Of a stretch of DNA of 64,000 nucleotides, positions 42,913-52,053 are shown one piece after another (the first letter of the stretch is position 1; each line of letters opens with the position of its first letter). The translations under genes were made by a program, and so were the position numbers. The stretch lies in the NCBI RefSeq assembly GCF_000227135.1, contig NC_018263.1, forward strand, positions 1,120,035-1,184,034, in the 5' to 3' direction. The notes beneath the pieces were generated by a model. That model did not search any database, was not told where the DNA came from, and saw only the letters and a list, made by a program, of their open reading frames with translations. The stretch is from Leishmania donovani. Its lineage: Eukaryota > Euglenozoa > Kinetoplastea > Trypanosomatida > Trypanosomatidae.

Positions 42913-45540
42913 TCAGCGAGCATGGCGCATAACTGCCGCATCGAAGCTCTGATGCAGCGCCTCTGTGTCCGTCGGAAGGGACAGCATCAGGTTCTTCATC
43001 TGGATGAGGTAGTTTGCCACTTGTGTGGGCTCTGAGGCAATCACGATGAGCTTCTGTAGAAGTATGTACTGCTCCGATGTGAGCTCCGCGGCGAGAGGGT
43101 GCTCCAGAAAAAGCTGCAGACTCCCCAGCAGGTCTTTTCCATAGGTGATGACGGACGGCGCCGTGCCGTCTTCGAAGTCAAACGGGATCGTGCGACCGGC
43201 GTTGCGGTCCACAAACATGCTGAAGTCCACCCAGCGCTCCCAGTGAAAGAGCATGATGAACGGCTGCCATGTGGCGCCTTGAGCACCAACGTTGGCGTGG
43301 CCCTCCTCGACCCGCTGCTTCTTCTCCTCCACCCTTGGCAGCGAAGACGATTGCTCAGGCACGATTGGCCAGGCGAGAAACAGCTCCCCCAGAGCTGACA
43401 GGTTCCCGTGCACTGTGCGGCGCGCCACCATCGTCGAGAAGGCCTTCAGCACCACGCGCATGAGGGTGGTGTAGCTTCGAAGTGACAAGGGCAGTCCACT
43501 CATAGGGACCGCTCGGTAGCCGAGCGGCATCGAGAGCACTGTGATACCGCCTCCATCAGCGTAGCGGATGCCGTGCACGTGCACCGCCGGAGCACACAAG
43601 GAAAGGCCGAGTGCTGCCCGACGGGCCTCGTCGCCACCCCGTGGAAGCATCGTCACTCTCCACCGGTACACAAAATACTCCTGCGACGACGCCTCGCCTA
43701 CACATGCGTTATCTGTCGATGTTGGCAAGGGGCAGGACTCTGCATCATCCGTGCACGGCACGTAGTTCCGTTCCGCCTCGGCGACAGGGCCCGCCGGCGC
43801 AGCTGTCGATGCCACCACAATGCGGTCCCCTCTGTCACCAACGCTTGGCTGCATCGGCAACTCTGGCGCAGCAGCACCGACACTGCGGTCTTGTTGCGGT
43901 TCTGTATCCGTCACAGCTTCCACCATCAACTCCTTACCACTGGGCTGCTGATCTGGCGCTGCTTGTGAATCTGCCGCTCTTGTCTCCTTGACGGTGACTG
44001 AGATGCCGGTCTCGGGCGACCGATCTGTCTTGATGGGGCTCCCTGCCGTTTGGGCTGGGGCACTGATTCGCACCGCCACGTACACCTCGGCCACGAGGTG
44101 AAAGTGCACGAGCCGATACCACGCGCTGCCGAGTCGAACGACCGACCCACACTGCAACTCCGGCGTCGTCTCTACATCTGCCGCTACCTCCTCTGAGTAG
44201 AGCTGAGGCGGCATGGCCGCGGCGCACACCTGCACATTGTGTTCCACCGCAGCCCCCACCTTGCTCGCAGCGATGGCCGTGGCGGAAAGCCCGTATGCGG
44301 TGCTCGCAATGGGCTGTCTGTACGAGGGGGTGGCGGTGGCGCGCGACGCGGTCGAGGTGTGTGTGTGTGTTATGCTGCGAAAAAGCTGCTTGGTGGCTCG
44401 CACCGCTGCGGACGCGCGTGAAGTCGCCGTCCACCGCGTCGCGTCCTCGACGGCTGTCTCCTCCACCCTAGTGTTGTCCCCCTCTGACAGCGGCATTGGT
44501 GGTGGTGTGGACAGGCGCGGCGGGAGCGGCAGGGCGCCATGTACGCGTTGCTGAGGCGGCTGCTCCTCTCGCTGGATGTCTTCGGCGCTTTGATCGTCGT
44601 TAATGAAGCGGACGCGACTGTGGCGACCGCCGCCGCCGCTGCTGCGACTGCGGTGGCGCTTCTCTGACCTCCATCGCCACTGCGAGCGGCGACCGTCCGC
44701 GTCGTCCGGAAGCCGCGGCAGTGCGGCCGGCGGCATTGACGCGGCTCGATGAGAGTCGCCTCCGCCGTTGCTGCGGTGTATGAGGATACCTTCTTCCTCC
44801 GCTACAAACCGCACCGGGACGCAGCTGTGCCTCTTGGTAGGACCGCCACGGCTCATTCTTGCCGCAGCGGCCCCGCTGCTGTCGCGAAAGATAGAAAAGT
44901 CGGATGGCCGCGCCGAAGCGGGGCAAGAGGAGGTGCAAATCGCAGACACAGACGGGTAATGCGAGGTGGCAGAGACGTCGATGTCGACGAGGGTGTCGCC
45001 GTCTATGTGGCTGGGCCGCACCACGCGCGACACCTCCTCCGTCTGCGTGAGCTCGTGGCCCTCTGCTGTGGCCGCTGAAGCGCGCACGGACATTGGACGG
45101 CTGCCGCCGGTCGTGTCTGACTCCATTGGCAGCTCAGCGCTTAGCCGCACACCTGAGCGGCGCGAATCGCGACCGTCTTCTTTCGCCAGGCGTCGTAGCT
45201 CTTGCTGAACGGCCATATCCTGCATCTGGAAGGCGACGCACAGCTCCCGTCCCAGCCGATCGTACATCGGATACTTGGAGAAGAAGACGACATTAGGGTT
45301 GCAGGAAGAGAGCGCCATGCGGCGCTGCTCGTACTGACGAGTGGTTCGACGCACTGGAGCCGAGGATGTGGGGGTGGCCGATGCGGTTTTCTCGCTTGCC
45401 GGCCCCGCAGCACACAGCGGCGGCGTTACTCCGCGGACGTCAGCTTCCTCCTCTTTCAGCTCTTGCACGTACTCCTCTACCGTCATCCGGCGTATGTACG
45501 TCGCGTCATGCCCGTACACAGCATCGTAAGGGGAGTACAT
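42913..45540 (-). CDS. Bub1/BubR1-like pseudokinase, probable kinetochore protein KKT14
   Basis: An 875-residue protein. The first 450 residues are mostly disordered but include FSIFRD (215-220), an exact ABBA motif (Fx[ILV][FY]x[DE]), the Cdc20/cyclin-binding motif of Bub1 and BubR1. The C-terminal half resembles a split kinase fold: an N-lobe strand pair (466-492) with Arg491 where the ATP-binding Lys would be, a large insertion (495-620), then HGNL (711-714) at the catalytic HxD site, and FIMLFHWERWVDFSMF (761-776) where Bub1 has its DLGxSIDMxLF segment. YGKDLLGSL (800-808) matches the helix F region. The catalytic Lys, Asp and DFG are missing, so it should be inactive. Published work proposes KKT14 as the kinetoplastid Bub1/BubR1 counterpart, paired with the Bub3-like KKT15; assignment here is by these features, not alignment. 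Confidence 0.75.
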   Translation of the reverse strand: MYSPYDAVYGHDATYIRRMTVEEYVQELKEEEADVRGVTPPLCAAGPASEKTASATPTSSAPVRRTTRQYEQRRMALSSCNPNVVFFSKYPMYDRLGRELCVAFQMQDMAVQQELRRLAKEDGRDSRRSGVRLSAELPMESDTTGGSRPMSVRASAATAEGHELTQTEEVSRVVRPSHIDGDTLVDIDVSATSHYPSVSAICTSSCPASARPSDFSIFRDSSGAAAARMSRGGPTKRHSCVPVRFVAEEEGILIHRSNGGGDSHRAASMPPAALPRLPDDADGRRSQWRWRSEKRHRSRSSGGGGRHSRVRFINDDQSAEDIQREEQPPQQRVHGALPLPPRLSTPPPMPLSEGDNTRVEETAVEDATRWTATSRASAAVRATKQLFRSITHTHTSTASRATATPSYRQPIASTAYGLSATAIAASKVGAAVEHNVQVCAAAMPPQLYSEEVAADVETTPELQCGSVVRLGSAWYRLVHFHLVAEVYVAVRISAPAQTAGSPIKTDRSPETGISVTVKETRAADSQAAPDQQPSGKELMVEAVTDTEPQQDRSVGAAAPELPMQPSVGDRGDRIVVASTAAPAGPVAEAERNYVPCTDDAESCPLPTSTDNACVGEASSQEYFVYRWRVTMLPRGGDEARRAALGLSLCAPAVHVHGIRYADGGGITVLSMPLGYRAVPMSGLPLSLRSYTTLMRVVLKAFSTMVARRTVHGNLSALGELFLAWPIVPEQSSSLPRVEEKKQRVEEGHANVGAQGATWQPFIMLFHWERWVDFSMFVDRNAGRTIPFDFEDGTAPSVITYGKDLLGSLQLFLEHPLAAELTSEQYILLQKLIVIASEPTQVANYLIQMKNLMLSLPTDTEALHQSFDAAVMRHAR

Positions 45541-46128
45541 TTGCGTGTGCGCCGCGTCTGTGCCAAAATCTCAGTGTGGTTCACTAGAAAGACAAGAGAA
45601 AAAGACGAAAAGAAATGAGGGACACATCGAGTCGGCACTCGAACGACTCGTGCGTCGTGTGACGTCGTACGAAGGATGGGTAGAGAGAAGGCAGGGAAGG
45701 AGGTACAGCTGGATCGGTGGGGAAGAGGGCCATGTGGGGTAACGCAGACACCTACGCGTACTGTTTGTGGAGGGGGGCGAGGCGGAGTGTGGAGAGGGAA
45801 CAGAGGGCCACGAAGCAACAGTGCGGGGCCTGCTACCTGGGCTGGCCGTAGCAGTGCCGAAGGGAGGGAGGGGGGAGGAGGGGAGGAGTAGTGGAGGGCA
45901 CGGCACGGAAATGGCGGGCGTGCTTCATTCGCCTACACCTTGGCCCCAGCACGACCCCTCTTCTCGTTTGCATGCCGCCTGGAATACCCACGGAATGGGA
46001 CGTCGCCGCATCGAATTCCTCGCCAGTGATGTTGCTAATAATACAAGATGACACGCAGTGGAGACGCAGTCGTTCACACAGCAGAAAAGGCATGCGTGCG
46101 GAGCAGACAAAACCAACACCGCGCTCTG
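45541..46128. other. Spacer between the pseudo-AAA and KKT14-like genes
   Basis: About 590 bases holding the acceptor above and the 3'UTR of the upstream gene; a purine-rich plus-strand block lies near 45860-45895. No gene. Confidence 0.5.
45584..45632 (-). promoter_or_regulatory. Trans-splice acceptor for the KKT14-like gene
   Basis: One of the clearest acceptors in the window: a minus-strand T/C tract of about 45 bases ends in CTTTCTAG, AG at 45585-45584, giving a 5'UTR of about 43 nt before the ATG at 45540. Confidence 0.6.
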
Positions 46129-48066
46129 CTACCCGGGGGCGGGAGCGCTGCGACACAGAAGCGTCGCCCGCATCGCTTCTCGCACCTCCCAGTAATTTAG
46201 CATTGGGGTGGAGGCCACGTCGAGGATGCCGAACTTGTTTGTGGCAGCCCACCTCCACGCCTCCGCAACTGAGAAGAACGGCCGGTTGTTCAGTGTTTGG
46301 AAGTACTGCTCGTGGGGTGCGTGCGAGGAGGCTGCTAATGCATCCTGCTCCGGATTGCCGCCGTATCGCGTCCCGTGACTGCGGCGTAGACCCGGGTCCG
46401 CCTCGCCTGTAGCCTCCACGCTCTCCAGCGAGCGCAGGGTCGTGCTGTAGTTTTGATATGTGCCGTTACTGATCAGGGAGCTGTCGAGGCCGTTGACCGA
46501 CTCGGTGGTGGGGTTTGCGATGCCGTGCAGGTTGCGGAGAGTCCAGCTAGCCGCCACCGCGTCCCACATGGCCGGATCTTGGAGTGAGAGCCCCGCCTTA
46601 CCATACCGATGCGCGTTCAGCATCCTCCCGTACGCCTCCACGAGGCTACCAGAGCCGGCAGCGTTGCCCATCATGGTGCTGGTGGCAGACAAGATCTCCT
46701 CACTAGGCACCATCTCCCGCGGCATCGTCATCAAATGACCCACAAAGCAGTGCAGCACGCACGCTATATCCGACGGCGAAACCACAACATGGCTGAAAGA
46801 TTTGATCTCCGCACTGTCGCCGCCGCCGCTCTTGGAGTTCTCGCTGCCCTCCACTGTAGCGGCCGTAGTGTGGTCAGCCTGCCGCCGTTCGTCGGACCCA
46901 ACAGACTGCAACCCTCTCGGTTGCTGATGCGCCGCCTGTGTCTCGGGTGACATCGAGCGGCTCACCGGCGTCGCCGTCCGGTGCGTTGCACAGTTCATCG
47001 TTCGCTCGAAAGTCGTCGACGAAGTCACCCTCGAGTAAGACTGCAGCAAGGTTGAGCGGGTCTGCTGCACTCGAGAGCGTAGCAGCTCCTCATCGGGCAT
47101 GAACAGGATAGCCAGCGCCTTCAAGATAGTCATCCATCGTGGAATGCGACGAAGTGCAAGTGCGCCGGGCGACATCCCCGCTGCAAAGCTGCCACGGACT
47201 ACCAGTAGCAGGTGCCGCAAGTAGCGCGTGACAGTACCTGACAGTGTGACGGTCTCCAGCAACGACTGCCCATCGGACGCCGTCATGACCTCCAGCATGA
47301 AGCGCTTGTTCACAATGCTTGAAGAGGTCGCAGTCGCCGTTTGCAGCACTACGGCACTATCGCTAGCGAGCGTGGAGACGTATGTGGAGAGTGTGAAGAG
47401 CGCTCGCAGCGGCTCGGGCAGCAAAATCGCGTAGTTGCGACTGCTGCAGAAGGCCACGATGCGCAGGGTCGGGACTCGAACGGCACGATGATGGTTTCGC
47501 ACCTGCTCAAACATTAGTAGGTCCATGAGGGCCGACTGTACTGCTGCGGATGCGTCGGCAATGCCGTGCAGGCAGACTACGACTGCATGCCGCTGTGCAA
47601 CCGTGCTGCGCGACAGCGGCGACCACTGGTTCCGGGTTTGCGAGGCGCTGGTGGGCGCGGCTGTCGGAGCAAACCCCTCGTGAAGGCTCTCCCCCGGGCT
47701 CGCGTGGGAGGCGGAGACTTCCTCTGAAGTCGACGCACCAACTACACCGCCGCTGCCAGCCGACGCGGCGAAGGGAGGCCCCGTTGCCGCCATTTCGGCC
47801 CTCACAAGAAAGCCGCACAAATCTTCTGGGGTGGTGCGCGGAGTGATGGCGAAGTCTACGTATTTGGGGCCCTTCGGCATCGATGTGATGAGGTTTGTGT
47901 TGAGGTGAGCCGATTCGTGGAGCACGAGCAGATGCGTGTTCGGCACGCAGCAGCACACAGACACTAGCGCATAAAGCTGCCGGCACTCACACGTGACCGG
48001 GTTGCTGGTCGCCGGCCATTGCCGGGTGAACGGGTGTGGAAAGCACTGAATGAGTGAAGGACGCAT
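46129..48066 (-). CDS. MoxR/Mg-chelatase-like AAA+ protein with degenerate ATPase sites
   Basis: A 645-residue protein that follows the order of a MoxR/ChlI-type AAA+ module without its catalytic residues. A strand HLLVLHESAHLNTN (45-58) stands where Walker A should be but has no GxxGxGK[ST]. TTPEDL (78-83) matches the MoxR/RavA TTPEDLxG motif. VVVCLHGIADASAAVQSAL (162-180) has the Walker B region, with Leu-His (166-167) in place of Asp-Glu, and RIVAFCSSRNY (202-212) the sensor 1 strand. The lid follows: RYLRHLLLVVRGS then GMSPGALALRR (to 307), like the GASPRA helix, and VSPSDIACVL (429-438), like the VTPEDV helix. Disordered insertions lie at 98-160 and 340-420. Binding or hydrolysis of ATP is unlikely. 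A possible splice AG (48068-48067) directly abuts the ATG, so the start is not certain. Confidence 0.75.
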   Translation of the reverse strand: MRPSLIQCFPHPFTRQWPATSNPVTCECRQLYALVSVCCCVPNTHLLVLHESAHLNTNLITSMPKGPKYVDFAITPRTTPEDLCGFLVRAEMAATGPPFAASAGSGGVVGASTSEEVSASHASPGESLHEGFAPTAAPTSASQTRNQWSPLSRSTVAQRHAVVVCLHGIADASAAVQSALMDLLMFEQVRNHHRAVRVPTLRIVAFCSSRNYAILLPEPLRALFTLSTYVSTLASDSAVVLQTATATSSSIVNKRFMLEVMTASDGQSLLETVTLSGTVTRYLRHLLLVVRGSFAAGMSPGALALRRIPRWMTILKALAILFMPDEELLRSRVQQTRSTLLQSYSRVTSSTTFERTMNCATHRTATPVSRSMSPETQAAHQQPRGLQSVGSDERRQADHTTAATVEGSENSKSGGGDSAEIKSFSHVVVSPSDIACVLHCFVGHLMTMPREMVPSEEILSATSTMMGNAAGSGSLVEAYGRMLNAHRYGKAGLSLQDPAMWDAVAASWTLRNLHGIANPTTESVNGLDSSLISNGTYQNYSTTLRSLESVEATGEADPGLRRSHGTRYGGNPEQDALAASSHAPHEQYFQTLNNRPFFSVAEAWRWAATNKFGILDVASTPMLNYWEVREAMRATLLCRSAPAPG

Positions 48067-48862
48067 CTGTCGACGTGCGAAATACAGAATGGAAGTGGGT
48101 ATGAAAAGATGAAAGATGAAGGAATATGCCGCCTAACATCTGCGACAGCGCTCAGAGGAGGAGCACTTAGCATTCGTGCGTTACTGCTTGTGCCCCACTC
48201 TTGCCCCTTGATTTGAGCGGCGTACCTTTGACACGGGAGAAAGAGTCGCGCTGCGCAGTCAAGCAACGCAGAAGGTGAACAGGAGGATGCGAACGGGGGC
48301 GGGGAAGTAAACAATCATATGGGTGGTGCACGAGAGGCACCAAAGAGAGACGCAAGTGGCGCTACACCGGCGTCGTGATAGTGGCGTGAGGAGAGCCGCT
48401 GACGAAGCTGTGCGATTACTGCGTACCTCTACACCGCATGCGTTACCGCCTCGCCCACCGTTTTTTGTTTTGTACGGTAGCCTGTCGACTCCTTTTCTGT
48501 TTCTGCTTTGCTCCATGCACTCGACCACGGCCAAAGCCCTCGCGCACGTCACACTGTTCCTGCACATACGGCGGCCCCCCTCTTTTTGTTCCTTAATTTG
48601 GAGAGGGGTCGTGTAGCGAAGAAGGGAACCGCAAACGGTGAAAAATCGTGTTGGCCTCGGCAAGGGCCAAAGGGGGAAGGATCCCAACAGCAACCAAGCA
48701 ACCAGCTCCAACGCACAATGTGTGTGCCTGTGTGCGTGCGCACAGATGCGATCGTTTCACACTCACAGGACGGTAATAGCGTCATCAAGTAAAGAAGTGG
48801 ACGTGAGGAGAGAAAAGGAGAGTAAGGGCTAGGGGCTGGTTTCGTTTCCTCAACGCACCCAC
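48067..48862. other. Spacer upstream of the pseudo-AAA gene
   Basis: About 800 bases with pyrimidine tracts on the minus strand near 48123-48090. No gene is seen. Confidence 0.5.
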
Positions 48863-49023
48863 TTCTCTGCCAATACAACATGAGTCGGGCTCCACTCTAT
48901 CCCCTGTCTGTCACAGGCCCCATCGCCTGGCGCACTGCAGCGGGAGACACACACTCGCTAGTGCAATGCCGGCCCAGTCATCGGAGCACGGCCTCTGCCT
49001 CAGACTCTACCCACCCACCCCCG

Positions 49024-49122
49024 NNNNNNNNNNNNNNNNNNNNNNNNNNNNNNNNNNNNNNNNNNNNNNNNNNNNNNNNNNNNNNNNNNNNNNNNNNNNN
49101 NNNNNNNNNNNNNNNNNNNNNN
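49024..49122. other. Assembly gap (99 N)
   Basis: Undetermined bases inside SIDER copy 4, immediately followed by 30 C's. Confidence 0.99.

Positions 49123-49152
<30 letters not shown>
49123..49152. other. Poly-C run at the gap edge, probable artefact
   Basis: Thirty C's where the other element copies read a short mixed C/A/G/T stretch. It touches the gap, which points to faulty gap extension. Confidence 0.8.
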
Positions 49153-49153
<1 letters not shown>

Positions 49154-49609
49154 CGGGCCGCCACCTGGCGCACCACACGGAGTGGCTCAGGCTCCCCACC
49201 ACCAGTAGGCAGTGCGAGGGCCAGGTGGGGTACGTTAGAGTCACGCCGACACCTTGCTTAACATATGGATGACACAAATGTGTGCACTGTCGCCGCGCGC
49301 ACCGACGCGGCGCCATCCAGGGCCTGGCCGCGGACATCCGCAGCGATAATTCGCTCGGACTTCCCTGCGCCGGTATGCACGTGACCCGGCCACCTCCAGA
49401 GGTGGATCGGCGTTGGCCGGGATATAGAGGGGGAGGGTAAGGGAAATCTAAAGGAAAATAATGAACCTGATAAGATACGCAAGGCACATAAAGACGGAAG
49501 CGAAAAAAAAAAGCAAGCACTCGACCCTGGCGTGTGTGTGTGTGTGTGGTGAGAGAGGCGAAGGCGAGAGGGGAGGGAAAGAGACGCAGAGCGTGAAAGC
49601 GCGCGGCTC

Positions 49610-49708
49610 NNNNNNNNNNNNNNNNNNNNNNNNNNNNNNNNNNNNNNNNNNNNNNNNNNNNNNNNNNNNNNNNNNNNNNNNNNNNNNNNNNNNNNNNNNN
49701 NNNNNNNN
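49610..49708. other. Assembly gap (99 N)
   Basis: Undetermined bases between the two identical 335-bp arms; the true distance is probably zero or negative. Confidence 0.99.
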
Positions 49709-49828
49709 CAAATGTGTGCACTGTCGCCGCGCGCACCGACGCGGCGCCATCCAGGGCCTGGCCGCGGACATCCGCAGCGATAATTCGCTCGGACTTCCCT
49801 GCGCCGGTATGCACGTGACCCGGCCACC
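49709..49828 (-). mobile_element. SIDER head fragment, duplicate of copy 4
   Basis: Identical to the head of copy 4 and part of the 335-bp duplication, so it is probably not an independent insertion. Confidence 0.6.
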
Positions 49829-50277
49829 TCCAGAGGTGGATCGGCGTTGGCCGGGATATAGAGGGGGAGGGTAAGGGAAATCTAAAGGAAAATAATGAAC
49901 CTGATAAGATACGCAAGGCACATAAAGACGGAAGCGAAAAAAAAAAGCAAGCACTCGACCCTGGCGTGTGTGTGTGTGTGTGGTGAGAGAGGCGAAGGCG
50001 AGAGGGGAGGGAAAGAGACGCAGAGCGTGAAAGCGCGCGGCTCATCTAGGGAAGCAAAACAACGCAAACGACTAAATTTGGAAAGCGAGTAAAAAAAAAA
50101 ACAGCAACCCTTCCTCCTCCCCCTCCACAAAAAAGAGAGGGAGGGCATCGAGCAGAGACAGGAAAAGGAGAGCGGTGGCGGAGTCGAAGTTAAGGAAGGA
50201 CGCGAACATAGACAGAGATGTCCGCACGAGAAAAAAAGCAGGGAAGACTACATTGTTTTCGTTGCTGCCAGACGTAT

Positions 50278-52053
50278 TCAGCCAAGCTCGTCGGAGAGCT
50301 CGTCGGCTACGCCATCCTCTTGCTCAAGCCCTGCTTGCCGCCCACGGCTCTGTTGCCGCTGCCGGCTTTCTCGTGTGCTGAGTGGGTAGTTGCCATTCGT
50401 ACCATCTAGCCTGCCGCGAGGGTCGGCGCCAGAGCCGTAGTCGCCTCCGCTGCCTCCCATGTCATTGGCGACATACACCATGTCATCATTGGCATCAAAG
50501 TAATTTGACGGACTTGTGTACGCATCCTCACCATCGATGTCGCTCTTGCCGTAGCCTCTTTGCTGCTGCTGCAAAGGGTCACGCGGATCTGGCTCCACCT
50601 GGTAGTCTTCGTCCTCTTCCTTGTGATCGCCGCGTCGGCGGCGGCGACGGCTCCGGTGCTTCGTGCGCGACGCATGCTGGGTGTGCTGTTGCGGCTGAGG
50701 CGGGTCGTAGATCTCGCCAACGGTGCTCATCATGTTCGCGCCCTCTTGCGGCGACCATGCATCTATGGTTTCACCGCCGCCATCTGCGGGGTCAAGCATG
50801 AAGCCGTTGTTCCCGTCGCCGTAGGCGCCGTCGTCATCGCCGAAGCCACCCTCCTGGATCGAAAGGGGATCAACACTGCAAAGCACCTCCGACCTACCAA
50901 CGGCGCCGCCGTTGTCCGTGAAGTAGTCTTCAAAGGGAACGTTGAAGAACTGATCCGCCGGCGCGGCTTCGAAGCTGTTGCCTAACCCGTTCCCGACGCC
51001 GCCGTTTACTTCGTCGAGGTGAGAAGCCATCAGATTCTCCCTCCAAGCAAACCCCATGTTGTCCAACTGCGACTCATTGTCACCAAAGGTCCTCTTCAGC
51101 TGCTCAAACTGCTTCTCCTTCAAGGCCCGTGCCACCTGCTCCCGCATCGCCTGCACAAGCGCCTCGAAGGCCTCCTCTGTGATGAGTTGGTAGGAGCGAA
51201 CAATCCGCACTTTCTGCCCCTCCTTGATCGCGTTGCGGGCGTCTTCGATGATGGCTTTGCGCTGTGCCGTGTGCAGCTTCAGCAGCGGCTTGCTCGTGTT
51301 GCAGAGGAACCCGCGCGACTCCCACGGCGCGTCCGCCTCGGAGAACAAGATGATGCCCTCGTCGTTGGAGAAGTAACACAACAAGATGACCGCAGAGACG
51401 TAGATGAGCTCGGCCACACATGTCGCCGCAAACGGCCAGTACACGGCCGTGGAGAAGATGGTGTAGCCATCGAACTCGCTCTTCAGCAGCTGTTCGTAGC
51501 TAGTCTTCCGCATCTGCTCCGCACAGTGCTGCAGCGCACGCTGAAAGAGCTGCCGATTACCGTCGAAGGCCCAGACAAGCACAATAATGGCGATGGAGTA
51601 CACCTGCGTCATCATCACGGTAATGTGGTAGAGGGGGACGTGCACGCCGAAGATGCGAAGGTGGCGGTTGCCCTTGGTGTAGTTGAACGCAACAAGGAGG
51701 TTGTTGACGAGGAGCAAAAACTCGAGCACGAAAAGCCCCGTCACGTATTGTGCCGTCGTCATGAGGCCGTAGCCGATGTTACCTGCGGTCACCTCCACCG
51801 TACCGCGGACGTTGCCCAGCTGGATGCTTCCATTGTAGGTGCAATTCTCCATGACCAAAAGGATGGCGTCGGATATGACGAGGTCTCTGTTGGTGTAGTA
51901 CGACGGCATCGAGTTGCTCAAGCGGGTGTAGAAGTCAGAGATGAGAACTACCAAGCTCATCAGGTGCATGGTGTTGGCGAACATGTAGAGGGACTTGAAA
52001 ACGAACTCCAGTGCCCGACGCGGGTACTGCGGGGTGGGGTAGATAAAGAACAT
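50278..52053 (-). CDS. Four-pass membrane protein with a long disordered tail (hypothetical)
   Basis: A 591-residue protein read from MFFIYPTPQYPRRA. The N-terminal 230 residues hold four hydrophobic segments (about 16-39, 100-122, 139-164, 202-227); the loop between the first two contains NCTYNGS, a possible N-glycosylation site. The rest is hydrophilic: a helical, Lys/Glu-rich stretch (about 255-315, KAIIEDARNAIKEGQKVRIV) and then a Gly/Asp/Gln-rich disordered tail with a basic RSRRRRRRGD cluster, ending DGVADELSDELG. No family is recognised; the four-pass layout recalls amastins, but their signature is not seen. The codon six positions upstream in frame is GTG, so 52053 is the first ATG. 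Confidence 0.75.
   Translation of the reverse strand: MFFIYPTPQYPRRALEFVFKSLYMFANTMHLMSLVVLISDFYTRLSNSMPSYYTNRDLVISDAILLVMENCTYNGSIQLGNVRGTVEVTAGNIGYGLMTTAQYVTGLFVLEFLLLVNNLLVAFNYTKGNRHLRIFGVHVPLYHITVMMTQVYSIAIIVLVWAFDGNRQLFQRALQHCAEQMRKTSYEQLLKSEFDGYTIFSTAVYWPFAATCVAELIYVSAVILLCYFSNDEGIILFSEADAPWESRGFLCNTSKPLLKLHTAQRKAIIEDARNAIKEGQKVRIVRSYQLITEEAFEALVQAMREQVARALKEKQFEQLKRTFGDNESQLDNMGFAWRENLMASHLDEVNGGVGNGLGNSFEAAPADQFFNVPFEDYFTDNGGAVGRSEVLCSVDPLSIQEGGFGDDDGAYGDGNNGFMLDPADGGGETIDAWSPQEGANMMSTVGEIYDPPQPQQHTQHASRTKHRSRRRRRRGDHKEEDEDYQVEPDPRDPLQQQQRGYGKSDIDGEDAYTSPSNYFDANDDMVYVANDMGGSGGDYGSGADPRGRLDGTNGNYPLSTRESRQRQQSRGRQAGLEQEDGVADELSDELG

Larger units (their letters stand above)
48863..49394 (-). 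mobile_element. SIDER-like short retroposon, copy 4, broken by an assembly gap
   Basis: This matches copies 1-3 on both sides of the gap at 49024-49122 and shares copy 1 variants. It differs at its ends: the A-rich end is diverged (no GCTGCAAA), and at the head the minus-strand reading is CCACCTCTGGAGGTGGCC instead of CACCTCAGCGTGGTGGCC, still able to form a hairpin. It lies in the 3' region of the four-pass membrane protein gene. Length is not reliable because of the gap and the C-run. Confidence 0.65.
49275..50043. repeat. 335-bp exact direct duplication across a gap (49275-49609 and 49709-50043)
   Basis: Both arms read the same through A-runs and a (TG)8 run without a difference and are separated only by 99 N (49610-49708). 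This is expected when two overlapping contig ends are placed in order but not merged. Confidence 0.9.
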
